Origin: Kingdonia uniflora
Taxonomy: Eukaryota > Streptophyta > Magnoliopsida > Ranunculales > Circaeasteraceae
Direction of reading: 5' to 3'
NCBI GenBank assembly: GCA_014058105.1
Contig: JACGCM010000376.1
Span: 186,001-250,000 of the forward strand
DNA length: 64,000 bases
Position 1 is the stretch's first letter. Every line of letters starts with the position of its first letter. Positions 1-11,229 of the stretch are shown here, piece by piece. A program made the position numbers and the translations under genes. The notes under the pieces were generated by a model. It did not search any database and was not told the DNA's origin. It saw only the letters and a list, made by a program, of their open reading frames with translations.

Positions 1-395
1 AGATATAAGGATAACATTACACGAGAATTCAATGAGATTAATCACTTTCAGTAGGTTCATAAAAAAAATAGTTAAAAGAAGCACACGTTCTAAAATCCAA
101 AAGGAGATATTCCAGACCCAATTAAACTTGCAACCGAGGAAAAAATTGTCTAATGATGAAGTTTACATTACATACTTGCAGATAGTAGGCTTAACTCCTA
201 AACGTTGAGATATATAGTCCCACATCGGGTACATGGAGCCTTGCACCTCAGAATAAGAGTGGGAATTCTTGTCCATTTGTTGGATTGGGTGTCAAAGAAT
301 TTTGTGAGATCACAGACCAATAGCTCTTAATGTGAAAACTGATGTTACAAATTTTGTGAGATCACAGTACCTATTGGTGAAATGAGTACAACTAG

Positions 396-636
396 AGGTT
401 GTTTGGCTGATGAAGTAGAAAGAGAAGGACAAGCACAAGGTCTGGAAGTGAAGGCGCCACAAAAGGTGAAAATGAGTACGAGGTTGTTTGGCTGATGAAG
501 TGGAAAGAGAAGGACAAGCACAAGGTCTGGAAGTGAAGGCCACAAAAGGTGAAAATGAGTACGAGGTTGTTTGGCTGATGAAGTAGAAAGAGAAGGACAA
601 GTACAAGGTCTGGAAGTGAAGGCCACAAAAGGGGGG
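396..636. repeat. Minisatellite, three copies of an 83-85 bp unit
   Basis: Three head-to-tail copies start near 396, 481 and 564, each opening with AGGTTGTTTGGCTGATGAAG and ending in a GTGAAGGCCACAAAAGG-like stretch. Copies differ by a few substitutions and by a 2-3 base indel. A short motif, TTTTGTGAGATCACAG, is also duplicated just before the array (about 300 and 351). Open frames across the array repeat themselves and are a by-product of the repeat; no gene is supported. Confidence 0.85.
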
Positions 637-1540
637 TAGTTATTGGATCATTAAAACTAAACCTTATCCTAAGCATATTGCTTGTGAGGTCAATCCTGAT
701 AGTAAACATTTCTAGGCAAAAAGTTCTTGAGTTCTCTTATGTATTTTGGCCCAGCCAGAACACATCCTACAAATAGAATAGTTTCATTCTATTTTCAAGA
801 ATATGTGGGTGAACTTTTAAACTACAACATCATGAAAGACTGGCAATTAATGATGTATATGGACATACTAAGATAGGTAACCTTATGTCCAAAACAGATA
901 TCAAATTAGGGACTCATATACAAAACAAAATATCAATCAAAACCCCTAAAAGTTCAAAAACCCCAAAATAGATACCAAATTAGGGGAAAAACTAAGAAGA
1001 TGGTAAACCCTAGATAAGAACAATAAATCAAAAATAAGAGATTTGGGGAAAAGAGATTACCAAAGACGATATCCAGGGACGTATTGTCGACTGAAACCCT
1101 AAAGCTCTGCGAATAAAATCCTCAAATTTGGTTGAAAGCCTAAAGCACTGCGAATCAAACCCTCAAATTCGCCATTGGAGAGAGATTACAGATAGATAAA
1201 TAGATAAACTTGTTAGGATCCTAACAAAATTGAAGATGTAGTATTTGTAATTGAGAGGAGTGAGATCAAGAGAGAAAGGTACCTTTGAATTATAATAAAA
1301 AATTGATGAACCGAGCATTGCAATTCGATGCTCAAATTGAATGCGGGAAAACATGGCGGGAGGTAAAATAATTTCAAAACTTTTTTTTCCACCGTTTCTT
1401 CTCCAAGCCCACAATCAGTCGTTTTACTTTTTGAAAAAAGTTTTAGTCACTGTTTTATTCTATAAGCTATGGTGTTAATTGTGGTAATTTGATACTAATA
1501 AAGTTGTGGTAAAAACTAAAAGACCTCTGTGGCAACTGCC
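637..1540. other. AT-rich stretch with no recognisable gene
   Basis: I see no conserved reading frame or RNA gene. It contains a short diverged direct repeat (about 1097 and 1138, sharing CCTAAAGC-CTGCGAAT) and otherwise reads as intergenic sequence. Confidence 0.5.
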
Positions 1541-2062
1541 CTATTTTCTTGTATTGAAATTTCATTTGTCGAGGTTTTATTCATTATAATGTACTTAATG
1601 TCTTAAGCAAGGCATGAGAGAATTTGACCACAAGCCCTCTTGTTCATCTTCTTCCAAATACTCTTTTCTACCTCCTCCGATTGAGAAAATTTGACCATAA
1701 ACCCTCTTGTTCATCTTCTTCCAAATACTCTTTTCTACCTCATCCGATTTGTCTTCCAACACCTCATTTAATCTTGTTGACAAAGCGCATCAATAACTTC
1801 TCATCGCCACATGCCAAAGTTATTTGTGCCATTAAAAATTTTAACTTCAATTTTGCTATTGTTAAACATCACCATTGCATTATTTCGTTTAGGAGCCAAT
1901 TGTTGAGTCACACCGCTTGAAGAACTAGGTTCATCTCCTTCTACCATTGTTACCTCAATTTGCATATACTAATCGAGATCAAAAACCAAATACAATCGAG
2001 ATAAGTCAACGTTACCTCAATTCCGAGAACCACCGATGATACAATCTCGCTTTGATACCAAT
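1541..2062 (-). mobile_element. Ty1/copia gag remnant next to a 5' LTR (minus strand)
   Basis: Read on the minus strand, this follows the LTR at 2063-2562. It starts with a primer-binding-site-like TGGTATCAAAGC (about 2049-2060), one base from the usual initiator-Met form TGGTATCAGAGC. The rest is homologous to 21840-22280, the gag start of the copia element at 19-22.8 kb: both share the blocks around GCCACATGC, TTGACCACAAGCCCTCTTG and TTTGCCGAGG. A 64-68 bp segment is duplicated in tandem here (about 1616-1679 and 1680-1747). No intact frame survives, and the rest of the element is missing to the left. Confidence 0.65.
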
Positions 2063-2562
2063 TGTTGAGCACCGCCACCGAAGCCGAACTCCGATTCGAT
2101 CGATTAGAGCACAAACAAACTAAAGGAATAAGCACAATCACAAGAGAATACACATTTAAGGTGGTTCGGCAAGTTGTATACGTCCACACATGAGAGAGAG
2201 AGAGAAAAAAAAAAGTTTTATTCAAAGATCCAAGGTATAATTACAAACAATTTGTGGTTTTTTCTCAAGAAATTTCTCACACAAAGATCTCACCAAGTGT
2301 TCCTAAAAAGTACCATAAGTCTCCCTTATATACTTGGGAGACTTATTATATCAACACGGATCAAGAGGCAAAACCAATGGTCGAAACAACCTCTAAGTAT
2401 TTGCATCCAGATGCAAATCCGGATCGTAAGGCCATCTGGATTGCATCTGAATCTTACTGGTCTGGCTTCAACAAGGTTAGGATGGAAATCCGGATTATAA
2501 CCTTATCACTTGACTTTTCTCCTATCACCCGACTTCCATCTGAATTCCTCCTTTACCCGACA
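2063..2562 (-). repeat. Copia LTR (minus strand), about 500 bp
   Basis: The plus strand runs from TGTTGAGC to CCCGACA, so the LTR has TG...CA ends. A TATA-like CTTATATACTTGGG lies near 2328 and an AG-rich stretch near 2190. The U3 part (2400-2560) carries several ATCCGGAT or close palindromes. It matches the LTR segments at 19119-19435 and 22281-22600. It abuts the 3' end of the cysteine protease pseudogene. Confidence 0.75.
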
Positions 2563-2565
2563 TAA

Positions 2566-2829
2566 TGAAGATACAGGGATGGTTGTGACATAATAATAAC
2601 AAGTTTTCCATCCAAATTTCTCGCGTACTATGTAGTCACTGGGGTAAGAGGAATCCATGGCAATGTCGCAGATGCCTTCCTTGGCAGCGATACCCCTTTC
2701 CATCCTTATATATCCTTCCTTGCCCCAACTGGTGCCCCATGAGTTTTTAACGAGTCAATATTTGGTTCCATCGTTACTAGTATAATAGCCAACTGCAGTC
2801 ACACCATGATCTAGGTCTATGCCACATTC
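2566..2829 (-). pseudogene. Cysteine protease pseudogene, C-terminal piece
   Basis: Translated on the minus strand, this is the end of a papain-family (C1A) protease. The histidine region reads DHGVTAVGY and the asparagine region [13 protein letters not shown], followed by [11 protein letters not shown], the usual C-terminus. A TGA stands where the Trp of the KYW motif is expected, and the family's normal stop after SSYP is not kept. The upstream part of the gene resumes at 3412 beyond a solo LTR. With its three pieces the gene resembles senescence-associated (SAG12-like) proteases, which are secreted or vacuolar. Confidence 0.85.
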
Positions 2830-3411
2830 TGTTAAGGGTAAACTCGAATTGTCGAAGTCGTTCGAATGAAAATGGATGTCCTTCGAACGAGATGGTAGTT
2901 TTTTGCATTGGAAACTTGGGCAGAAGAACTCATTTGAACGAGACTTGATGTCGTTCGAACGAGATGTCTACTTTCTAGGGCTGGAAACCTTTATCGTCAA
3001 AATTATTCAAACGAGCTTAGAGTCATTCGAACGAGATATGTGATGGTTGGTTTTAGAAGTTCTTCTTGGACGTTGAGTTTTCCTCGAGATCTATCTATTT
3101 GTAATTAGTAATCCAAGAATATAAAGGGGACTTAGGTTATTTGTTAGCCAATTTTTTTTTGCGAGTTTAATTTTAGAGAACTAGGATTTGAGAGACTCCA
3201 TTATAAAACTTGAGAGGCTTGGAGAAGAGCGTGTGTAACCTATTTGATCGTAGTGGATTGTTTGCGGGGAGTGGTTTTTTATTAGTAAGCGTTTTCCATT
3301 TCCCTCTTACGGGTAAATCGTTGTGCTTTGATTTTGTTTAATTTCACAATTGGTGTTTCTGTTTATCAATCTTGGGAGAGGGATTGGGATTAGCTACCCT
3401 AATTCCTAATA
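2830..3411 (+). repeat. Solo LTR inside the protease pseudogene
   Basis: A 582 bp block with TG at the left end is flanked by perfect 5 bp duplications CATTC (2825-2829 and 3412-3416). It interrupts the protease coding sequence exactly between ...FNGEC and its continuation. The last two bases are TA rather than CA. It carries TTCGAA-centred palindromes (for example near 2901 and 2951) and a TATA-like ATATAAAGGGGACTTAGG near 3119, closely matching the LTRs of the copia element at 46606-52249 in opposite orientation. No internal retrotransposon sequence is present, so LTR-LTR recombination is the likely origin. Confidence 0.85.
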
Positions 3412-4098
3412 CATTCCCCATTGAATACACCACTTGAATAGAACTGGAAGGCAGAACCGGCAACATCAATGGACACAACAATTGGTTGGTTAGCAACGGC
3501 CTTCAATAAAGCTTTCTCACTATTTGCAGGTACAATTTCATAACCAGTGATTTTAGCTGCAGGCGATGATGCTTTTTTAGCATCGCATGTTCCATCAGCT
3601 GCTGTGTAAGGGTAGTAAGTATCAGTCACGAGACTTTTGTTGCGTTGGATAAATTGAAAAGCGTCCTCCATTTTGCCTCTACTTCAACCTTGATCCACAC
3701 CACTTGTATCGTAATCTACAAGTTCCTGCTCAGACAACGATATTAATTTACCAGTTGTGAATTGAGTGATGCCTTGGTTGCCCCTACGGCTGAAAACGCC
3801 CAACACGATCCTATATGCAGTAATTTAATGATGTTATCAAAAAATAAATTTGCCTAGAAAGTAAAATAGAAAATAGAATTTTTTTCGCTGTCACTTACCA
3901 CATTGGCCTTGGTCCTTGATGGGTGTAACAACACCTTTCTTTCTCCAATCCAAGCTGGATGGAACTGCAGTAACATTTTCGTACTTAAACGACGTTAAGA
4001 GGTCTTTGGGAAAGGGCAATTTTTATGCCAATTACGAGATGTTACAAACTCTTAATTCGTTTTGGTTAGCAAATTCGTTTCGTCAGCAAATTTGTTAA
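3412..4098 (-). pseudogene. Cysteine protease pseudogene, central piece with catalytic Cys
   Basis: On the minus strand, the end of the propeptide is followed by the mature start (LDWRKKG) and KDQGQC (about 3901-3960), a GTAAGT donor (about 3900-3895), a short intron ending near 3812, and then SCWAFSAVGA with the catalytic Cys. The frame continues through LISLSEQELVD and YYPYTAADGTCDAKK to GVFNGEC, where the solo LTR interrupts. The intron after QGQC is the usual first intron of this family. Damage: a TGA replaces the conserved Cys after GVDQG, another conserved Cys is Tyr, and near 4020-4060 there is a TAA and a frameshift. Its right end, GTTAA (4094-4098), is the target duplication of the gypsy element. 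Confidence 0.88.
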
Positions 4099-4857
4099 TG
4101 TGGTGACTTATTCCGCATTTCGAACTCATGCTTCATTTTCGACCATCATATGATTATCCAACCTTACCAGCAGAACACTTGGTACATTCAATAAGAAACA
4201 AGACAACAACATCAGGTAACAGATATAGTACAAACTTCTCAACCAACACCACTCGCCCATGATACTTCTCGTGCTCTTGGTTGAGAGCCGCCTTATAATG
4301 ACCTATTCTGCATCTCGGACTTATGCTTCATCTTCGGCCAGCATACGATCACTCGACCTCCTCATATACACATAACACTAATGAGGATATATTATAGTTA
4401 CAGAGTTCTAGTCATCACTTTCGACCTCTACATCAACAGTTCGAGTTAAACAAATGTGCAGTCATCAATAAAGCTGTTGTGAAGCAGCAAAGATTACAAC
4501 GTTACACAATCTGGTCAAAGAATATCAAACATATATTGTAACGTCAATCATTAAGGATAGTAATGGTTATCAAGCGATCATATTATATGACCTATAAATT
4601 GGACCAAAGAATTTGAGACGAAGGACGGAGGGATATGCTCAAACTCTATAAAATATCAAGAATTTCTCTTGTAATAATCTAGCAGCTATCAATAAATTAC
4701 TCTCTTTCTAAATCCTCAAGAGAGGTCGTGGTTTTTAACCTATTCAAAGGTTTTCCACACTAAGCTTTGTGTTACAATTCTTCCATTATTTGTCTAAGGA
4801 GCTCTGAATATCCTTGGTGTCAAGGCTAAGTTCGAGATACAAAATTAAGCTATTACA
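4099..4857 (+). repeat. 5' LTR of the Tat-type element
   Basis: 759 bp, beginning TGTGGTGACTTA and ending GCTATTACA. It is alignable along its full length with 17223-17977. The central part holds a diverged internal repeat (the CTTCATYTTCGACC and ACTCGCCCATGAT-type blocks occur more than once). A TATAAAATAT box at about 4647 precedes the presumed transcription start. Confidence 0.9.
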
Positions 4858-4858
4858 T

Positions 4859-4877
4859 TTGGTACTGTTGTGGGAAC
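4859..4877 (+). other. Primer-binding site of the Tat-type element
   Basis: Directly after the 5' LTR the sequence TTGGTACTGTTGTGGGAAC resembles the TTGGCGCCGTTGTGGGAA-type primer sites common in plant Ty3/gypsy elements. The differences are what CpG decay would give (CG to TA, CG to TG). Assigning a tRNA would need a tRNA-end comparison. Confidence 0.6.
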
Positions 4878-4928
4878 AAAGTTCTTAAACTCATTATCTC
4901 AGAAAATAGCTAATTATTTTCGTACGAG

Positions 4929-6050
4929 ATGACACCTCCAGACCAGAGTACGCCAATTACTCTAGGAGATGCAAACGTCAAACTAGCAGAGTTGCGGGCC
5001 AATCTAAACTCTGAAACTGAAAGGCGAGCCGCCCTGGAATAATAACTAACAGGCATCCAGGATGCGTTAAAGGTTCTGCAAAGTCAACAGATCGTAACCC
5101 AGATGAACAAAGGCGTAATGTCAGTTGTTTCGTGGGTTTCCATTCTCGACCAGATAGGATCTCATGTGAAAAATCTGGGAAGAGAAGTTCGATATAAGCA
5201 TAAACAACATGGGGATGAGCCTATTTTGCTACAGGAAGTCCACCAAGAAGTTGATGGTGATTTTGCTAGAGTCAGACAAGAAGAGCCACTCTGAGAAAAA
5301 GTTCAAATGCTAGTTTTCGAGTGACTCAGTAAAGAAAGTGCCGACCACATTCCTCGTGAAGGATGAATCTCGCGACCAACCATTACAGCTTGTCAGTACA
5401 TAACTTAGGAGCATGTTGACAAACGCATCAAAGAGTTGTTCGAAGCTCGAATCCAGACCACTAAAGGAATCCACAACAGATTACAAAAGAGCCTGATCGC
5501 ACATGAGTTACTGGATGACGAAGTTCCCACTGGTTTTCACACTCCAAAAATCTAAAAATACAAGGGACTGTTCCAGTAGAGCATGTCCAAGAGTTATAGG
5601 ATGCTCTAAGCTTACATTCCATATCCAACCACATTTTATGCTGGCTCTTTTCTCCCAGTTTAGCAGGCTAACCATTACGATGGTTTCACACACTACCTAA
5701 AGGGTCCATTACAATTTTAAGAAATTGTGAGAACTCTTCGTCCAGAATTACTTGCACAACAGAGACAAAGAAGAGAATTTATATTCTTTACTCAGCTTTA
5801 AGCAAATACCAAGAGAGAAGCTCGAGATATTCACTAAGAAGTTCTTAGAGTTGGCTCGAATGGTGGATCGACTTAATCAGAAGATTACTATTTTAGCCTT
5901 CACCAATGCGTTACTCATCGATAGAAGGACGAAAGAATACCTCATTCTAAATAAACCTACAACTTTGGAAGACATGATCGAAAAAGTCAACGGGTATATC
6001 GATCTCGAAAGAATGGTGTTTGAAAGATAGAACCTTAGAAATTGACATTG
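4929..6050 (+). pseudogene. gag of the Tat-type element, degraded
   Basis: A start at 4929 (MTPPDQSTP...) opens a frame that meets two adjacent TAA codons near 5040, then continues open with a stretch rich in Gln and charged residues. The second half (5640-6030) reads like the conserved plant gypsy Gag core: around 5790-6030 are REKLEIFTKKFLELAR, then a hydrophobic AFTNALL and a TTLEDMIEKVNGYIDLE segment. This corresponds to the retrotransposon Gag domain that builds the virus-like particle. Stops and frame changes separate the pieces. Confidence 0.75.
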
Positions 6051-6599
6051 ACAGCTAGAGATCAATCCACAGGCTAAGATTTCAATCGTGTTGCTGATCA
6101 AGGAGGAGACAAGAAGCGAACAAAATCTAATAAAGATTGACCTCGGAAAGGTAGTAATATACCAAAACCCGGTCTTCCCAAGATGACTGTTACCATAGCC
6201 AGCATTTATCCTATATTTTAGAAGGATAATTTTTTTATAATGCACAGTATCTCCAACCCATTGAGAACACACCATATTGCATTCACCACAAAGTCTGACA
6301 TCATGAGACATAACACTGTTTTGCTTTACAGCGACTGTTAGAGTATATTTTTGCGGATAGACGAATGCATGAGTACATCATGGACGTTGAAAGTTACAAG
6401 AACGGGAGTTATAAACTTCCTACAGAAGTCTTACAGGTCGAAGAAACGGCTGAGGAGAAACTCTTATACCATATATTCCTCAGCCACTTCATTGATACTC
6501 AAACTATTAACCACTCGAGCAGGAGTACAAGACGACGTGTCGGCCAATGTCACGACTTGTCCATGAATGATAAAGAAGCTCGATTACTTCCCGTTTCCA

Positions 6600-7030
6600 G
6601 CTCCTAACAGACAGGGATCTCTTTCGATGACTGTGATGTTCGTCACGTCAACTTTCCTCACCATGATGCTTTGGTGATCATATTGAAAATGAGAAATGTC
6701 GTACTACACACAATGATGGTAGATACTGGTAGTAGTATTGAACTATTTTTTCAAAGCACGATTGATCAAATGGGGCTGGCCGATAAGGTATAACCCAGTG
6801 ATATTGATATCTGTGGATTCAACGGTTCTAGAGAAGAATGTATAGGAAAGATCATACTTCCTATTATTGCAGGACCAGCAACAGTTGACATTGTATTTTA
6901 CATTATTAATGCAAAATCCTCTTATTTAGGGATAATGGGACGCTGTTGGTTACATAATATGCAAATTATTCCGTCGACCTATCATTTGGTTCTGCGATTC
7001 GAATAGAATGGTGGCATTTATGAAATCAAA
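6600..7030 (+). pseudogene. Aspartic protease of the Tat-type element, degraded
   Basis: The active-site triad region DTGSS is encoded at 6722-6736, within a frame reading NVVLHTMMVDTGSS and followed by a hydrophobic strand region and LGIMGR (about 6930-6950), as expected for a retroviral-type protease. An in-frame TAA near 6791 interrupts it. This enzyme would mature the Gag-Pol polyprotein. Confidence 0.75.
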
Positions 7031-7329
7031 GGAAGTCAGAAGCTAGCTGAAGCGTATGAAAATACTGTTGCCATAGTAGCAGAGCCATCGATACCATAGC
7101 TCGCATCGAAATCACAGAATATAACAGGGAACATTACATAAAACTTACTGTGAATTCTACTGAGAACCAGCTGCCAAGTGTAGAAATCATAAAATACAGC
7201 ATAATCAGTAGGAACAAGCGAGGTATATTCATTGGCACTCTTCTGCCCATAATAGAATGAGATGCTCTTATTCAGTTCCTCAAAAACAATAGTGATGTAT
7301 TCGTTGGGACATTTCATGAATTGTCAGGC

Positions 7330-8130
7330 ATCGATCACAATCTGGCCTGCTATAAGCTTAATTGAAAGATAAAGTTGAAGTCCTTAAACAAAAAATAAAA
7401 ACTGTAGTACCAAGACTCCGAGAAGAAGTCAACAAAGAGATCGATAAACTCATTGAAGTTGGTTTTATCCTAAAAGTCAATTATCCATAATGGATCCCGA
7501 ACATTGTAGCAGTACCGAAGAAAAATAGCAAGATTAGAGTATGCGTGAATTTTACGAACCTCAACAAATATACTCCAAATGATAGTTTTCCACTTCCTAT
7601 CATAAACCATCTGCTCAATTCTACTGCGGGATACGAACTCTTGTCCATGATGGATACCGCATCAGGGTACAATCAAATGCTTCTGCTACCTGACGATTAA
7701 GAGAAAATAGTTTTTATTACAGAGCATGGCCTCTATTACTACAGGGTTATGCCCTTCGGTCTCAAAAATATTGGAGTCACTTATCAAAGGTTGATAACAC
7801 AAATGTTCAAAGACCATCTCAGAAAAATGATGCAGGTCTACATTGATGATATGTTTTGTAAAAGTTTCAAAAAGGAGAACCATATCGCAGATTTACATAC
7901 AACATTCGAAATTATCCATTTCTACAAAATGAGACTCAATCCTGACAAGTGCCAGTTTAGGGTCCAGTCATGCAAATTCTTGGGATATTTAATCAACAAA
8001 TAAGGCATAGAGGATGATCTAGATCGTATTCGTGCTCTGTTATCTATGCCTTCTCCAAAAAGAAAGAAAGACATACATAAGCTCGCAGGCAAGATAACAA
8101 TAATAAATCGCATTGCATCCAAGTCCTCAT
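7330..8130 (+). pseudogene. Reverse transcriptase of the Tat-type element, degraded
   Basis: The RT domain is recognisable in order: EVNKEIDKLIEVGFI, KKNSKIRVCVNFTNLN, MMDTASGYNQ, MPFGLKNIGVTYQRL, then YIDDM at 7839-7853 (family form YVDDM, catalytic aspartates kept), and FLGYLI with the start of the connection region. Several in-frame stops (near 7487, 7698 and 8001) and frame changes disable it. Confidence 0.88.
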
Positions 8131-8149
8131 ATCGATGTTGATGGTTCTT

Positions 8150-9000
8150 CGACCTATTGCGTGAAGGGAAAACAAAAAAGAAATCTAAAAAAGATACTGA
8201 GATCGAGTGGACTCCAGAATGTGAAGCAGCATTTTAGGAACTCAAACGCTATTTGGGTAAACCACCGGTGATGAGTATACCTAAAGAAGGAGAAGAACTC
8301 ACCATATATTTTACCGTTACCGAAGAATCTTTGAGTTTTGTCCTCATTCAACTTGATGAGAAGACGGAGAAACCTGTCTACTTCATCAACAAAACTCTCA
8401 CTCCGGCAGAATCCCGGTATACCAAGATCAAAAAATTACTGTTAACTCTTATTTACACATCATAGAAGTTAAAAGAGTATTTCCAAGCCTACTCAGTTCG
8501 AGTAATGAAAAATTATCATTTACGTGAAATCTTGTCCAAACGCGAGAAATCCGGACAAATACAACAATGGCTGGTAACTCTTGGATAACATGATATACGT
8601 TTCGAACCATGACATTCTGAATAAGGTCAAGCAGTAGCAGATTTTCTCGCCGACTTCCCAGTCGAAGATCCTGACTGTGAAGAAGATAATACAAATATCA
8701 ATGAAGAACAGTTCGACGAAAAGTCAGACTGGATAACTCAAAAGGGGTGACATCTTCTAACTGATAGTTTTACCAGACCTGCGTGGTCAGGTATCGGCAT
8801 CGTCCTTATTACGCCTTCCAATGACATAATTGAAAAAATAATCATACTCAACTTCGAAGCTACCAACAATGAGACTGAGTATGAGGCATTAATTCCAGTC
8901 TGGATATGGCTCTTGAGATTAGAGTTTCCGAGTTATCTGTGTACACAGACTCTCTACTCATTATGAACCATTGCACGGATTTTTTTTAGAAAAATGGTAA
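8150..9000 (+). pseudogene. RNase H region of the Tat-type element, degraded
   Basis: After RT the plus strand carries LSFVLIQLDEKTEKPVYF and NKTLTPAESRYTKIKKL (8325-8460), the typical tether/RNase H-like stretch of gypsy pol. Later fragments (about 8760-8960), including NNETEYEA and a YTDSLL-like piece, resemble a second RNase H domain. Tat elements are known to carry two RNase H-like domains, but the decay prevents a firm claim here. Confidence 0.65.
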
Positions 9001-9329
9001 AATGATTGATTACGTCGCAGTTGTAGCTGATAGAATTAGTAGATTCAAGAAGGCTACCATTGAACATTTACCTCACGGAGAGAACATATATTTTAATTCC
9101 CTTGCCTATCTGTTAGGAGTACTCAACACAGAAGCTCGATATCTTAAGATTGAAGTAATATTCACCCCCAGCATTAACATCATAAGCTCAAATTCTATTA
9201 ATACTGGGGGCGTTGAAGAGGATGAGGACGATTGGAAACGACCTTTCCTTATGTATATTGGACCTCAAAATAAGTTTTACGGTGAACTCCCTAAGGACCA
9301 TAAAGAAAGAAGACGCGTGCTTGATAATG

Positions 9330-10310
9330 CTAAACGATACGTCATGGGCAATAATTTCATTTATAAATTTTTGGTCACAGTACCATATTTCAAGTGTTTA
9401 TCGAACAAAGAGGCTAAAAAATTCCTACATGAACTTCACAAAGGCACTTGTGGGTCCCATGCAGCAGGATGAACTTTAACAAATAGTGTTCTTACTCAAG
9501 GTATTTTTTTGGCCTAAGATGAAAGCTCAAGCCATCGAATATGCAAGCAAGTGCGATGCCTGCCAACGACAAGGACCAAAAATTCTAGCTCCAGCCTTGG
9601 AACTCCATTCCAGTTACGTTGTTTGGCCGTTCAGATGATGGGCCCTCGACCTTGTAGGAGAGTTCCCCACTGCATTGGGAAAAATGAAGTACCTCCTAGT
9701 AACAACAAATTACTTCACCAAGTGGGTGGAAGTAGTCCCTCTATGTCGTATACGTGAAGACGAAGTCATCAAGTTTAATGGGAAACTATCACAATACGGT
9801 TTGGTTGCCTTCGTCTCATCAGAATTGACAATGGACCTCAGTTAAGTTGTTCTAGAGTCGTTAAATTTCTCAATTAGCACAACATCATTCATTCTCCTTC
9901 CAACCCATATTACCCTCAAGGAAATGGTCAGGCCAAAATTACTAATCGCATTATCATTGACGGAATCAAAAAACATTTGACAGAGAAGAAGGGTAATTAG
10001 GTCTAAGAATTACCACATGTCTTGTGGGCATATCGTACAATACCTCGAGTATCGACTGGATGTACACCATTCCTGTTAGAGTACGATACTGAAGCAATAA
10101 TTCCCACTCACTATCATCACCCATTACGCGACCCTACCATGACAGACGAAGAAAATGAATTCCAGTTGGCATGTAACATGAATTGGATTGAGGAAACTAG
10201 AGACAGAGCAATCATGAACTTAGGAAGATACCACCAGGCTTTAACCAGATATTATAACAAACGCGTTCGTCAAAAATTCAAAATTAAAGATCTGGTACTC
10301 TGATAAGTCC
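9330..10310 (+). pseudogene. Integrase of the Tat-type element, degraded
   Basis: The zinc-binding region is visible as HELHKGTCGSH (about 9430-9465) and CDACQRQG (about 9550-9575). Catalytic-core fragments follow: LDLVGEFP (about 9640-9665), KYLLVTTNYFTKWVE (9690-9735) and a YYPQGNGQA-type stretch near 9910. The C-terminal part, LWAYRT and TGCTPFLLEYDTEAIIP (10022-10105), ends near 10302. Frame changes near 9480, 9660 and 9780 separate the parts. The enzyme would insert the cDNA copy. Confidence 0.85.
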
Positions 10311-10512
10311 CCAAACATAGAAAAGAAGTCAATGCTGGAAAACTCACCAAAAATTTGGAAGGTCATTTTATTATAATTAGAAAAAGTGGACTTAGTTCTT
10401 ATGATCTCGCCACCAAACTTGGGGAACGAGTGCTCCTTGGAACACGAAGATATTAAAGCTATATCGAAGATAATAATCTATGACAGTGTACTTTTCTAAA
10501 TAAATCTATCAT

Positions 10513-10973
10513 CTTGTACGTCGGTCTTACATCAATGAAATACTTAAGTTTGATCGCCATACATCAGAGTACTTTTTACTATTTTACACAGTACTCCATC
10601 AAACATTCTTTGTACGTTAATCTTACAACAATGAAATACTTGTGTTTGATTGCCCTGTAATACAGTACTTTTATAATATATCATACAAGTACTTCTATAT
10701 ACAGATTTCATGTCTAAACATCACAGTTTACCAATGGGTTCATCCCATCCCATTCTATTACATTACAGATCGTTTGCTATTTTAGCCAAACCGGTCTTCT
10801 ATTATATTAAGTGTTTGTTGCTTTAGCCAAACTAATCTTCTATTTTATATCTTACAGATCGTTTAATACTTATGTCAAATTGATCTTCTGTTACATTACA
10901 AATAGTTTGTTGCTTCGGCTAAATTGATCTTCTGTTACATTACAGATCGTTTGTCGTTTCAGTCAAACCAACT
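10513..10973. repeat. Tandem repeats downstream of gypsy pol
   Basis: Two repeat groups follow the integrase. In 10513-10690 a roughly 100 bp unit (CAATGAAATACTT, GTTTGATYGCC, CAGTACTTTT) occurs twice. In 10753-10973 five imperfect units of 41-48 bp, each starting TTCTRTT and containing a CAGATCGTTTG/TAGCCAAAC-like core, run head to tail (starts near 10753, 10797, 10838, 10886 and 10930). There is no coding potential. Tat-lineage elements are known to carry variable tandem repeats in their 3' untranslated regions. Confidence 0.8.
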
Positions 10974-11229
10974 CTCTGTTATACGATAAAATGGCTAGTA
11001 GGCTCATACATAACAATCGATCAACTATCCTACCTTGTTACACTCTATCTGCTATATTTTCATTAGTATAGTCCGAATAATCCCTTCTAATAGACATAAC
11101 GCCTCCTCAGCCACTCGAGCTATTACTCAAACTGTCATTTGAGTTATCAGGCCGCACTGTACTACACAAAATTTCCCCACGAAGTCGCAGACGCATAAAC
11201 TCTGGCATCCTCCCAGTCACAATTTGTTT

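Noticed and set aside
310..709. Several overlapping minus-strand frames of about 100 codons with repeated FHLLW/FQTLCLS-like phrases
   Set aside because: They are translations of the minisatellite in different frames and repeat with its period; no domain is present.
10753..10973. Regular repeat array as a possible CRISPR
   Set aside because: Units are contiguous and diverged with no unique spacers; the host is a plant and the array lies within a retroelement.
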